Assembly: GCA_018369015.1 (NCBI GenBank)
Contig: JAGZDD010000070.1
Location: 1 to 18,447 of the forward strand
DNA: 18,447 bases
Reading direction: 5' to 3'
From: Clostridiales bacterium
Lineage (GTDB): Bacteria; Bacillota; Clostridia; Lachnospirales; Lachnospiraceae
In this document: positions 1 through 6,954 of the stretch, piece by piece
How positions within the stretch are numbered: position 1 is the first letter of the stretch
Layout of the letters: every line of letters begins with the position of its first letter
Position numbers and translations under genes: made by a program
Notes under the pieces: model-generated
What the model was told of the DNA's origin: nothing
Databases searched by the model: none
What the model saw: only the letters and a program-made list of their open reading frames with translations

Positions 1-477
1 CATTTTATCCAGCTCTATTTTAAGCTCATTCGGTTCAAAATAAACGGAACGAACAAGACAAGATGGTTTGCAGCCGCCATAGCCGCCACGGCTTACGCAG
101 TCATCGTGGGAGCGCCACGCACCAATTAACGCCGGATCCGTCGAACCGATCCGATCCAGAGAAGGTCCGCATACGGCTCCTGGAATTTTGGACAGACGGG
201 TAAACCATTCTTCCTGGAGGCCCCGTACAAAAGACTTATCATACCAGGACAGATTAGGAACCATAATAACATACCCTCCGGTAACATCTCCGCCCATGTA
301 TCCATAACGTTCCAATAAAATAATATTCTTGGCGCCCGCCCGGGCGGCCGCGATTGCCGCAGAATGTCCGGCCGCCCCGCCGCCCACAACTAATATATCA
401 CACTCAGCTTCTACCACAAGCTCGGATGCCGGCTCCATATATACTTTTTTATCATTTCCTTTGTCCATGACTCTCAT
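1..477 (-). CDS. FAD-dependent oxidoreductase, N-terminal part (truncated by window edge)
   Basis: The reading frame is open from an ATG at 477 to the window edge, giving 159 residues of the N-terminus. GGAGGA lies just upstream of the ATG, and a second in-frame ATG at 468 is less well placed. Residues 28-37 (ILVVGGGAAG) form the Rossmann dinucleotide-binding loop, and Glu56 at the end of the second strand (IILLE) is positioned to bind the FAD ribose. The following YMGGDVTGG stretch (60-68) resembles the flavin-contacting segment of the FAD_oxidored / fumarate-reductase-like flavoproteins. Cys127, Cys136 and Cys140 form a Cys- and Gly-rich patch of unknown meaning. The gene starts 19 bases after an SLC13-like permease, so the two are probably one operon and the enzyme may act on the imported compound. 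The substrate cannot be told from this part. Confidence 0.8.
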   Translation of the reverse strand, partial: MRVMDKGNDKKVYMEPASELVVEAECDILVVGGGAAGHSAAIAAARAGAKNIILLERYGYMGGDVTGGYVIMVPNLSWYDKSFVRGLQEEWFTRLSKIPGAVCGPSLDRIGSTDPALIGAWRSHDDCVSRGGYGGCKPSCLVRSVYFEPNELKIELDKM

Positions 478-496
478 ATATCCTCCAATCCTTCAA

Positions 497-1981
497 TCAA
501 AAAATATAGCCTGCCGCAATACAAATGCAGCTTGCCGCAGCCATAAAAATGCAGGCAGTAACTACGCCTTTTGTAAACATAAACCGTGTCGTCATTTCTT
601 CACGCCCAAGCATGATCGGCGCATAGGCGATCGCCCCGTTCGTCAGAAACGCACACATACTTGCCAAAATAGTCGCAACGCCTAAGATTGTCGCATTTCC
701 CGCCCCGGCCAGTTGAAAAGAGCAGGCCAGAGGAATACACACTGCGTTAATTGTAAAGCTGACTGGCATACCGTTAGTAAAATTAGTAAATATGACAGAA
801 ATAACAACGCACAAAATCACCATAACAGGCCAGCTGGCATTTCCAAGAACCGGCGATAAAACATCTGAAATCGCCGCTTTAATCCCAAGCTCATCAGACG
901 CAATACCCGTACCTAAAATTGTAAAGCAGCCGGCGACGGCGACGATTCCCCACATTGTTTTTTGCTGCAATAGTTTAACCCCATTAATATAAGCGTTTCC
1001 TTCCTTGTCCCGAAGCAGGCACAAAATTGTAAACAAAATAATCCATATCCATGTCGAGCCAATTTTATTATAAAATGTATATACCCCTGAATCTTTTGGA
1101 AGCACCATGCTCACAAGTAAAAACAATATACCAAAAATCATAAAGCAAAGAAGGACGATCTGCTTTTTTGTCATTTTCAGGTCTGCGGCTTTAATCCCAA
1201 GCTTTTCAGGCTTAAATTCTTTCAGCGGCGCCAAATCCGTTTTCCAGACAAAGCGGATAAATAAAGCATAAATAACAACGACTGCAACAACAACGATGGT
1301 CGCCACAAGAAGATACACGCCATTATTAAATTCCAGCCCGCTGCTTTCCATAATTCCGCTAATAATGGCAATCGACGATAAATGCACGCCTTTAAACGGA
1401 AGGATATAAGCTCCCATTGCGGATATATAAATACCAAGAAGCAGCTCCCGTTTCAAATCGCTGTTTTTCTCAATCCCACACATTTCACATATACTGTCAA
1501 GGATGGGATACCACAGCAGCAGCATTGTTGTCGGGCTGCTCACCAGAGCCGAACAAATTAAAACCGCAATAAACAATGTCATTATTAACCGCATCGGATG
1601 ATTTTCCAGCGCCTTTATTTTTAATATCTTCCTCGCAAGCACATTGACGGCTCCTGATTCTGTCACCGCACCGGTTAAGGCCATAACCCATATAATCTGC
1701 TGAATTGTTGCATTTCCAAACCACATTGAAAGAAGCTCGTTTGCGCTGGCAAAATCACACAGGATTATGCCAATCAGCCCAAGCATCGCCGGCCAGAAGG
1801 TTTCCCCCGTGACCATAGTGGCTATAAGGACTCCGATAAACACCCCCAAAATACCAATCCCCACAGGTGTGATTCCTGCAAAAGAAGGTACAAGCCGCCC
1901 AAACAAAAATATAAAACATGCTACGATAATGACGGTCAAATAATGCTTCGTATTTTTTGCTCTTGAAGTAATCGCTGACAT
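497..1981 (-). CDS. SLC13-like (ion transporter superfamily) permease
   Basis: A 494-residue, very hydrophobic protein with roughly a dozen membrane segments in two halves. The first half carries a broken-helix region SSPTTMLLLWYPI and the second half FTNFTNGMPVSF, at the places where SLC13/DASS and related ion-transporter proteins have their substrate and cation loops. A hydrophilic loop rich in Lys and Glu (KEFKPEKLGIKAADLKMTKK) joins the halves. Probable role: inner-membrane, cation-coupled uptake of a carboxylate or other anion. The start at 1981 is chosen because GGGGAG lies five bases upstream; the frame continues 29 codons further to 2068, but that extension is charged and sits close to the -10 of the likely promoter. 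The next gene encodes a flavin oxidoreductase, suggesting transport plus reduction or oxidation of one substrate. The family call is by overall pattern, so the exact subfamily is uncertain. Confidence 0.7.
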   Translation of the reverse strand: MSAITSRAKNTKHYLTVIIVACFIFLFGRLVPSFAGITPVGIGILGVFIGVLIATMVTGETFWPAMLGLIGIILCDFASANELLSMWFGNATIQQIIWVMALTGAVTESGAVNVLARKILKIKALENHPMRLIMTLFIAVLICSALVSSPTTMLLLWYPILDSICEMCGIEKNSDLKRELLLGIYISAMGAYILPFKGVHLSSIAIISGIMESSGLEFNNGVYLLVATIVVVAVVVIYALFIRFVWKTDLAPLKEFKPEKLGIKAADLKMTKKQIVLLCFMIFGILFLLVSMVLPKDSGVYTFYNKIGSTWIWIILFTILCLLRDKEGNAYINGVKLLQQKTMWGIVAVAGCFTILGTGIASDELGIKAAISDVLSPVLGNASWPVMVILCVVISVIFTNFTNGMPVSFTINAVCIPLACSFQLAGAGNATILGVATILASMCAFLTNGAIAYAPIMLGREEMTTRFMFTKGVVTACIFMAAASCICIAAGYIF

Positions 1982-2057
1982 TTTTCTCCCCACTTTCTTT
2001 TGTGCTAATTTAACAAAAACAATACCTTCTGCCCTCCTTTTGTATATTTTTATCCTA

Positions 2058-2086
2058 ATTATAAACATATATCCGTCGTGAGAAAA
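2058..2086 (-). promoter_or_regulatory. Probable promoter of the permease/oxidoreductase pair
   Basis: A perfect -10 TATAAT is read on the minus strand at 2063-2058. At 17-base spacing the -35 would be TTTTCT (2086-2081), which is a poor match, so an activator may be needed. Transcription from here would give a leader of about 70 bases before the ATG at 1981. That leader contains an extra AGGAGG well upstream of the real ribosome binding site. Confidence 0.45.
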
Positions 2087-2158
2087 GAACTATAATCAGC
2101 CATGACGAAGCATTTTTAGCACAGATAATTCACACATTCATAAACCCTCTAACATTTA

Positions 2159-2233
2159 GTAACTATTCATCCGCGCTAGCGGCGGCGAGCAGCGTTAGCT
2201 GCGTGAATCCGAGAGGCATGGCTGAATAGTTAC
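2159..2233. repeat. Inverted-repeat element, copy 1
   Basis: Perfect 11-base terminal arms, GTAACTATTCA at 2159-2169 and TGAATAGTTAC at 2223-2233, enclose a GC-rich core. The core contains a palindrome CGCTAGCG (2174-2181) and a small hairpin GCAGC/GCTGC (2189-2202). The right-hand end CATGGCTGAATAGTTAC recurs with one change at 3741-3757, so this looks like a dispersed repeat of a family found between genes. It has no coding capacity and no U-tract, so it is not a simple terminator. It lies upstream of the -35 of the DUF1836 gene promoter. Confidence 0.65.
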
Positions 2234-2262
2234 ATCATTTACAAATTACATAAATGTTATAT

Positions 2263-2291
2263 TTGACCCTTTTTGCACTTTATTATATAAT
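2263..2291 (+). promoter_or_regulatory. Sigma-A promoter of the DUF1836 gene
   Basis: TTGACC (2263-2268), 17-base spacer, TATAAT (2286-2291). The match is close to consensus and places the transcription start near 2298. This rules out the in-frame ATG at 2254, which lies upstream of the promoter, and supports translation from 2347. Confidence 0.85.
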
Positions 2292-2346
2292 AATAGAAAC
2301 TATGTCAAAACGTTTTTCAAATTATGATACAAATAAGGGGATAACT

Positions 2347-3057
2347 ATGAGTAAAAATAATGATATGGATAAATATAACAGCGCCAAAAAAAATACTGAT
2401 ATTATCGACGAAGCAGTGACGAAAGCTGACAAAACTCCGGATCTGCTTAAGCTCCTGGCAGGTTTTCGGGAAAGCAAGCTTCACATGAGTTATATTAAGC
2501 CGGAAATGCTTCCAGATATAGATCTTTATATGGATCAGGTAACGACCTTTATGGACACCCATCTAAGCGCTTCAAAACGCTATAAGGATGACAAAATCCT
2601 GACAAAAACAATGATCAATAATTATGCCAAAAACAATCTGCTCCCACCTCCGGAAAAGAAGAAATATTCTAAAGATCATCTCCTTTTGCTGACCTTTATT
2701 TATTATTTAAAAAGTATGCTCTCCATGAATGACATTCAAAGTCTTTTAGAGCCAGTTAAAAACAATTTCTTTCAAAACCCGGAACAAAGCCTCGGTCTGG
2801 AAGATATTTACCGTGAAGTTTTTCACTGTGAAGAGGATATTCAAAAGGGAATCATGGATGATATTCTTTCAAAGTATGAACAAAGCCGAAAAAGCTTTCT
2901 ATCCCTTGAAGATAACCCGGAGCAGCAGCCGGCCCTTCAGGACTTTACTTTTGTATGTATGCTCTGTTATGATATTTTTCTCAAAAAACAGCTTGTTGAG
3001 CAGATTATCGATACACTTCACGGTTCATCGGAAGATTCTGGCTCTAAAAAACATTAA
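2347..3057 (+). CDS. DUF1836 domain-containing protein
   Basis: A 236-residue protein, hydrophilic and mainly helical by composition, with no signal peptide or membrane segment, so probably cytoplasmic. Residues 84-135 carry the recognisable DUF1836 pattern: a KTMINNYAKNNLLPPP segment, then KKKYSKDHLLLLTFIYYLK and SMNDIQSLL. This resembles the helix-turn-helix plus wing arrangement of MerR-like DNA-binding proteins, but the biochemical role of the family is not established. The start is set by AAGGGG (2335-2340) six bases upstream and by the promoter at 2263-2291; an in-frame ATG at 2302 falls at the transcript start and has no ribosome binding site. The gene stands alone and is followed by several terminator hairpins. 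Its base composition is more AT-rich than the glutamine-metabolism genes nearby. Confidence 0.8.
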   Translation: MSKNNDMDKYNSAKKNTDIIDEAVTKADKTPDLLKLLAGFRESKLHMSYIKPEMLPDIDLYMDQVTTFMDTHLSASKRYKDDKILTKTMINNYAKNNLLPPPEKKKYSKDHLLLLTFIYYLKSMLSMNDIQSLLEPVKNNFFQNPEQSLGLEDIYREVFHCEEDIQKGIMDDILSKYEQSRKSFLSLEDNPEQQPALQDFTFVCMLCYDIFLKKQLVEQIIDTLHGSSEDSGSKKH

Positions 3058-3084
3058 AAAGAATCCTGCTTTGCAGGATTCTTT
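3058..3084 (+). terminator. Intrinsic terminator hairpin after the DUF1836 gene
   Basis: A perfect 12-bp stem, AAAGAATCCTGC (3058-3069) and GCAGGATTCTTT (3073-3084), with a TTT loop, begins directly after the TAA stop. The U-run is only three bases and is part of the stem, so it is probably a leaky terminator or a 3'-end stabiliser. Confidence 0.6.
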
Positions 3085-3190
3085 GCCTGCGGCGGGCCGC
3101 GCAGGCGCCATCTTCCATTCCGCCGCAGTGCGATCCAACGCAAAGCGTTTTTCATTTAACAGGAAACAAAGTTTCCTGTTAAATGAAAAA
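3085..3190. repeat. Array of further hairpins
   Basis: Three more inverted repeats follow in tandem. GCCTGCG/CGCAGGC lies at 3085-3106. AACGC-AAA-GCGTT lies at 3137-3149. A perfect 20-bp stem runs from 3148-3167 to 3171-3190 with an AAA loop and core ACAGGAAAC/GTTTCCTGT. The sequence between 3085 and 3140 is GC-rich and unlike its AT-rich surroundings. No open reading frame of credible quality lies here. The block looks like a composite intergenic repeat, or extra insulation between convergent genes. Confidence 0.6.
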
Positions 3191-3234
3191 CCTGGCCAAT
3201 GCACAAAGGACTTTTGCATTGGCCAGGTCTTTTT
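3188..3234. terminator. Bidirectional intrinsic terminator
   Basis: A strong 13-bp stem CCTGGCCAATGCA (3191-3203) with TGCATTGGCCAGG (3215-3227), plus inner A/T pairs around a GGAC loop. On the plus strand it is followed by TCTTTTTAT, and on the minus strand by TTTTTCATTT. It can therefore end both the DUF1836 transcript and the convergent YerC-like transcript. Confidence 0.85.
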
Positions 3235-3256
3235 ATAAACAACTGCCGGCACACTG

Positions 3257-3306
3257 AGCTGTTACTGTTTACAGGATAGCTGTAAACAGTAACAGCTAAT
3301 TTTTTT
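3257..3306 (+). terminator. Hairpin with plus-strand T-run at the end of the YerC-like gene
   Basis: A perfect 18-bp stem AGCTGTTACTGTTTACAG (3257-3274) and its complement (3280-3297), loop GATAG, then AA and seven T on the plus strand (3300-3306). It would stop plus-strand readthrough before it becomes antisense to the regulator gene. On the minus strand it starts within the TAG stop codon of that gene and lacks a U-run, so there it would act only as a 3'-end stabiliser. Confidence 0.75.
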
Positions 3307-3592
3307 CTTCCATGCGTGCTATCACCATGTCATAGCCGTCATTCCCATAATTAAGAGAACGGTTGACCCGGCTGATCGTCGCGGTCGACGCGCCTGTCTG
3401 CTCTGCAATCTCCAGATAAGTTCTCTGTTCTCTGAGCATCCTTGCAACCTCAAAGCGTTGGGACAAAGAAAGTAATTCATTAATTGTACAGATGTCCTCA
3501 AAGAAATCAAAGCATTCATCCATTGTGTCTAAACAAAGAATGGCCTCGAACAGCTTTTCGACGGCTGGCGTTTTAATTTTCTTGTTCATCAT
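3296..3592 (-). CDS. YerC/YecD family TrpR-related DNA-binding protein
   Basis: A 98-residue cytoplasmic protein of the TrpR-like helix-turn-helix superfamily. Residues 35-54 (CTINELLSLSQRFEVARMLR) match the conserved core of the YerC/YecD family. Residues 56-80 form the helix-turn-helix (RTYLEIAEQTGASTATISRV then NRSLN), ending in the usual NYGNDGYD segment. The length is normal for the family. Two adjacent ATGs are possible; the first (3592) has AAGGGG six bases upstream and is preferred over 3589. TrpR binds tryptophan, but the ligand and targets of YerC-type proteins are not settled, so no co-repressor is claimed. It is a single-gene unit converging on the DUF1836 gene and terminated by the bidirectional hairpin at 3188-3234. 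Confidence 0.88.
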   Translation of the reverse strand: MMNKKIKTPAVEKLFEAILCLDTMDECFDFFEDICTINELLSLSQRFEVARMLREQRTYLEIAEQTGASTATISRVNRSLNYGNDGYDMVIARMEEKN

Positions 3593-3643
3593 GCTTTACC
3601 CCTTTAAAAATGATTTTTCTCTGACATACAGAGTAACCTTAAC

Positions 3644-3665
3644 AACATTAACATTTTAACATTTT
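3644..3665. repeat. Short tandem repeat upstream of the YerC-like gene
   Basis: AACATT, AACATTTT, AACATTTT occur head to tail (3644-3665), about 50-75 bases upstream of the start codon. This AT-rich stretch is where the promoter should lie. The repeat could be an operator for self-regulation or simply low-complexity promoter DNA. No convincing -35/-10 pair was identified. Confidence 0.35.
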
Positions 3666-3701
3666 AAAACAATAAAGTCCAGAGGTTTTTACATGATTTC
3701 T

Positions 3702-3757
3702 GTAACTATTCGTAACAGTTCAGCCATATGGCTGGTGATACATGGCTGAATAATTAC
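3702..3757. repeat. Inverted-repeat element, copy 2
   Basis: This element shares its end with the copy at 2159-2233: CATGGCTGAATAATTAC (3741-3757) against CATGGCTGAATAGTTAC. The left end starts GTAACTATTC (3702-3711), followed by a partly duplicated GTAACAGTTCAGCCAT arm. A perfect 14-base palindrome CAGCCATATGGCTG lies at 3721-3734. It begins 14 bases after the carB stop on the minus strand, but has no U-run, so it is not a canonical terminator for that operon. Confidence 0.6.
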
Positions 3758-3771
3758 TGATTTCTGACATC

Positions 3772-6700
3772 TCATTTGCCATCAATCGTTGATATACCGA
3801 TCGTGACCTCCTCCAGTACATCAAGAATCATCCTCACTGTGTCCAGAGAAGTCAGCATAGTAATATTATTTTGCGCCGCGCACTGGCGGATAGCTGCGCC
3901 ATCGCCAAAATGTTTCCCCGAAAGAATGGCGCGGGTATTGATGACATAGCTGACATAGCCGGCGCGGATGGAATCAAGTACCTCCGTGCTGCCCTCGCTT
4001 GGTTTGAGGCGGATACGTGTCCTGATACCGTTCGCTTTTAAAAACGAGCCTGTCAGCGTCGTTGCTTCTATATTAAATCCCATATTGTAGAAACGCCGTA
4101 CAAGGGGCAGCATTTCTTCTTTGTCTTCATCGGCGACGCTGACGACAACCGTTCCGTAGTTGCGCAGCTTAAGCCCGGAGGCCACCATGGCTTTATATAC
4201 TGCGCGGTGCAGTTTTTTGTCATAGCCTATCGCTTCACCGGTGGATTTCATTTCCGGGGAAAGATAGGCGTCCATGCCCCGAAGCTTTGAAAAGGAGAAT
4301 ACGGGAGCTTTGACATAAAAGCGGTCCTTTTCCCCGGGATAAACATCAAAGATCCCCTGCTCTGGCAAAGACACGCCGAGGTTACAAAGGGTCGCAATAT
4401 CCGCCAGGCTGCAGCCTGTGGCTTTTGAGAGAAACGGCACTGTCCTTGATGAGCGTGGATTGACCTCAATAATGTAAACATTATCGCTTTTATCGACGAT
4501 AAACTGAATATTAAACAGGCCGATAATCCCAATCCCAAGGCCTAATTTTTCGGTATAGTCAAGGATCGTCTTCTTCACCTTATCCGACAGGCTATAGGGC
4601 GGGTACACGCTGATCGAGTCGCCGGAGTGGACGCCGGTGCGCTCCACAAGCTCCATAATGCCGGGCACAAAGACGCGCTTTCCATCACAGATGGCGTCAA
4701 CCTCAACTTCTTTGCCGCGTATATATTTATCAACCAGGACCGGCTTATCCTCATCAATTTCCACAGCGGTTTTTAAGTAGCTAAGAAGCGCTTCTTCTTT
4801 GGCGACAATCTGCATCGCCCTGCCGCCAAGGACAAAGCTTGGACGGACAAGGACGGGGTAGCCGATGTCTTTTGCCGCTTTTATACCGGCTTCCATACTG
4901 GTGACAGCCTGCCCCTTTGGCTGTGGGATGCCAAGGGAAGAAAGCAGTTTTTCAAATGCGTCGCGGTTCTCCGCGCGCTCTATGGCGTCGCAGCCGGTGC
5001 CAATGATTTTGACGCCCCGCCCATGAAGCGCTTCGGCAAGGTTAATGGCCGTCTGCCCGCCAAGCGTCGCAATGACGCCCTCCGGTTTTTCCAGCTCGAT
5101 AATATTCATCACATCCTCAGCGCAGAGCGGCTCAAAGTAAAGCTTATCTGAACAGGTATAGTCTGTAGATACTGTTTCAGGATTATTATTAATAATGATC
5201 GCCTCATAGCCGAACGCCTGGATCGTCTGCACCGCATGAACGGTAGAATAGTCAAATTCCACACCCTGGCCGATGCGTATCGGACCCGAACCAAGGACAA
5301 CGACCTTCTTTTTATCAGAAACTTCCGATTCATTTTCCTCCTCATAAGTCGAATAGAAATACGGGATATAAGAAGCAAACTCCGAAGCGCATGTATCAAT
5401 CATTTTATACACAGGGAATATGCCGTTTTTCTTACGCAAATCAAAAATCTCCATTTCATCCATATTCCAGAACTGCGCTATCGCCTTATCAGAAAAGCCC
5501 ATTTTCTTCGCTTCCCCAAGCACTTTAATATCGCCGGTATTTGCCTTGATTTCGTTTTCTTTGGCCACGATATTTCTTAGCTTTCGTATAAAGAAAAGGT
5601 CTATTCCAGACGCCCGGGCAATGCTGCCGGTGTCCGTTCCCAGGCGCAAAAGCCCGGCGATGGCATAGATACGGTCGTCCGTGCCGATTTTGATGTAACT
5701 GAGCAGTTCCTTTTCCCCCATGCCGTCAAACTTCGGATGGTGCAGATGACAGCGGCCGTTTTCCAGGGAACGCACAGCTTTTTGAAGGCTTTCTTCCACC
5801 GTCCTGCCAATGCTCATAACCTCGCCGGTCGCCTTCATTTGCGTGGATAGGGAGTTATTGGCATCCGCAAACTTATCAAAAGGGAAACGCGGCATTTTTG
5901 TCACCACATAGTCCAGGGCCGGCTCAAAGGCTGCCGGCGTGTTGGCAATTCTTATCTCATCCAGCGTCATGCCCACGCCGATCTTAGCCGATACGCGGGC
6001 AATCGGGTATCCGCTCGCTTTGGAAGCCAGTGCTGAGGAGCGGGAGACTCTCGGATTGACCTCAATCAGATAATACTTAAAGGAATGTGGGTCAAGGGCA
6101 AACTGTACATTGCAGCCGCCTTCAATTTCTAATGCGCGGATAATTTTCAGCGCACTGTCACGCAGCATCTGATACTCTTTATTTGTAAGTGTCTGGGAAG
6201 GGCAGACGACGATGGAATCACCGGTATGGATGCCCACCGGGTCAAGGTTTTCCATATTACAAATCGTGATGGCCGTATCATTGCTGTCACGCATGACTTC
6301 ATATTCAATTTCCTTATAGCCTTTAACGCTCTTTTCAATCAACACCTGATGTACCGGAGAAAGGGAAAGGGCATTTTTCATAATCTGCAAAAATTCCGCT
6401 TCATTATCAGCAAAGCCGCCGCCGGTTCCCCCAAGGGTAAAAGCCGGGCGGAGGACAACCGGATAGCCGATTTTTTCCGCTGCCGCCAGGCCCTCTTCGA
6501 TCGTTCCTGCAATATCGGACGGCAGAACCGGCTCCCCGAGTTCTTCGCAAAGCTGCTTAAAAAGTTCCCGGTCCTCCGCACGCTCAATCGAACGGCTTTT
6601 TGTTCCAAGAAGCTCCGCACGGCATTCCGCGAGGACGCCTTTTCTTTCAAGCTGCATGGCAAGGTTCAGACCTGTCTGGCCGCCAATGCCCGGCAAAATC

Positions 6701-6954
6701 GCGTCAGGGCGCTCATAGCGGATGATTTTTGCAATATATTCCAGCGTCAGCGGCTCCATATAAACCTTATCTGCAATCGAGGTATCTGTCATTATCGTCG
6801 CCGGGTTAGAGTTGCACAGCACGACCTCATACCCTTCTTCCTTGAGGGCGAGGCAGGCCTGTGTTCCCGCATAGTCAAATTCCGCCGCCTGGCCGATAAC
6901 AATGGGGCCTGAACCGATAACAAGCACTTTTTTAATATCTGTCCTCTTAGGCAT
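3772..6954 (-). CDS. carB: Carbamoyl-phosphate synthase, large (synthetase) subunit
   Basis: Makes carbamoyl phosphate from bicarbonate, two ATP and ammonia channelled from CarA; it feeds arginine and pyrimidine synthesis in the cytoplasm. At 1060 residues the length is normal, with the family's duplicated layout. The first half starts VLVIGSGPIVIGQ (10-22) and carries an ATP-grasp domain (about 128-340) with EVNPRVSRSSALASK (298-312). An oligomerisation segment spans about 400-545. The second half repeats VVVLGSGPIRIGQ (551-563) and EVNPRSSRTVPFLSK (830-844). The C-terminal MGS-like allosteric domain covers about 934-1060. The ATG at 6954 overlaps the carA stop by eight bases, implying translational coupling and balanced subunits. 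It is the last gene of the asnB-to-carB run. No second carAB set is visible, so whether it serves both pathways is unknown. Confidence 0.97.
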   Translation of the reverse strand: MPKRTDIKKVLVIGSGPIVIGQAAEFDYAGTQACLALKEEGYEVVLCNSNPATIMTDTSIADKVYMEPLTLEYIAKIIRYERPDAILPGIGGQTGLNLAMQLERKGVLAECRAELLGTKSRSIERAEDRELFKQLCEELGEPVLPSDIAGTIEEGLAAAEKIGYPVVLRPAFTLGGTGGGFADNEAEFLQIMKNALSLSPVHQVLIEKSVKGYKEIEYEVMRDSNDTAITICNMENLDPVGIHTGDSIVVCPSQTLTNKEYQMLRDSALKIIRALEIEGGCNVQFALDPHSFKYYLIEVNPRVSRSSALASKASGYPIARVSAKIGVGMTLDEIRIANTPAAFEPALDYVVTKMPRFPFDKFADANNSLSTQMKATGEVMSIGRTVEESLQKAVRSLENGRCHLHHPKFDGMGEKELLSYIKIGTDDRIYAIAGLLRLGTDTGSIARASGIDLFFIRKLRNIVAKENEIKANTGDIKVLGEAKKMGFSDKAIAQFWNMDEMEIFDLRKKNGIFPVYKMIDTCASEFASYIPYFYSTYEEENESEVSDKKKVVVLGSGPIRIGQGVEFDYSTVHAVQTIQAFGYEAIIINNNPETVSTDYTCSDKLYFEPLCAEDVMNIIELEKPEGVIATLGGQTAINLAEALHGRGVKIIGTGCDAIERAENRDAFEKLLSSLGIPQPKGQAVTSMEAGIKAAKDIGYPVLVRPSFVLGGRAMQIVAKEEALLSYLKTAVEIDEDKPVLVDKYIRGKEVEVDAICDGKRVFVPGIMELVERTGVHSGDSISVYPPYSLSDKVKKTILDYTEKLGLGIGIIGLFNIQFIVDKSDNVYIIEVNPRSSRTVPFLSKATGCSLADIATLCNLGVSLPEQGIFDVYPGEKDRFYVKAPVFSFSKLRGMDAYLSPEMKSTGEAIGYDKKLHRAVYKAMVASGLKLRNYGTVVVSVADEDKEEMLPLVRRFYNMGFNIEATTLTGSFLKANGIRTRIRLKPSEGSTEVLDSIRAGYVSYVINTRAILSGKHFGDGAAIRQCAAQNNITMLTSLDTVRMILDVLEEVTIGISTIDGK

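Noticed and set aside
2254..2346. A longer start for the DUF1836 protein
   Set aside because: The ATG at 2254 lies upstream of the promoter -35, and the ATG at 2302 is at the transcript start without a ribosome binding site.
3025..3252. Small open frames across the hairpin region (both strands)
   Set aside because: They translate perfect inverted repeats, overlap terminators and lack start signals.
3058..3297. Hairpin block considered as a CRISPR array
   Set aside because: The stems differ in sequence and there are no equal repeats or equal-length spacers.
6226..6912. A 228-codon plus-strand frame opposite carB, and similar frames at 9836-10570 and 12141-12881
   Set aside because: All lie opposite conserved coding sequence, are rich in Arg, His and Phe as typical for shadow frames, and resemble no family.
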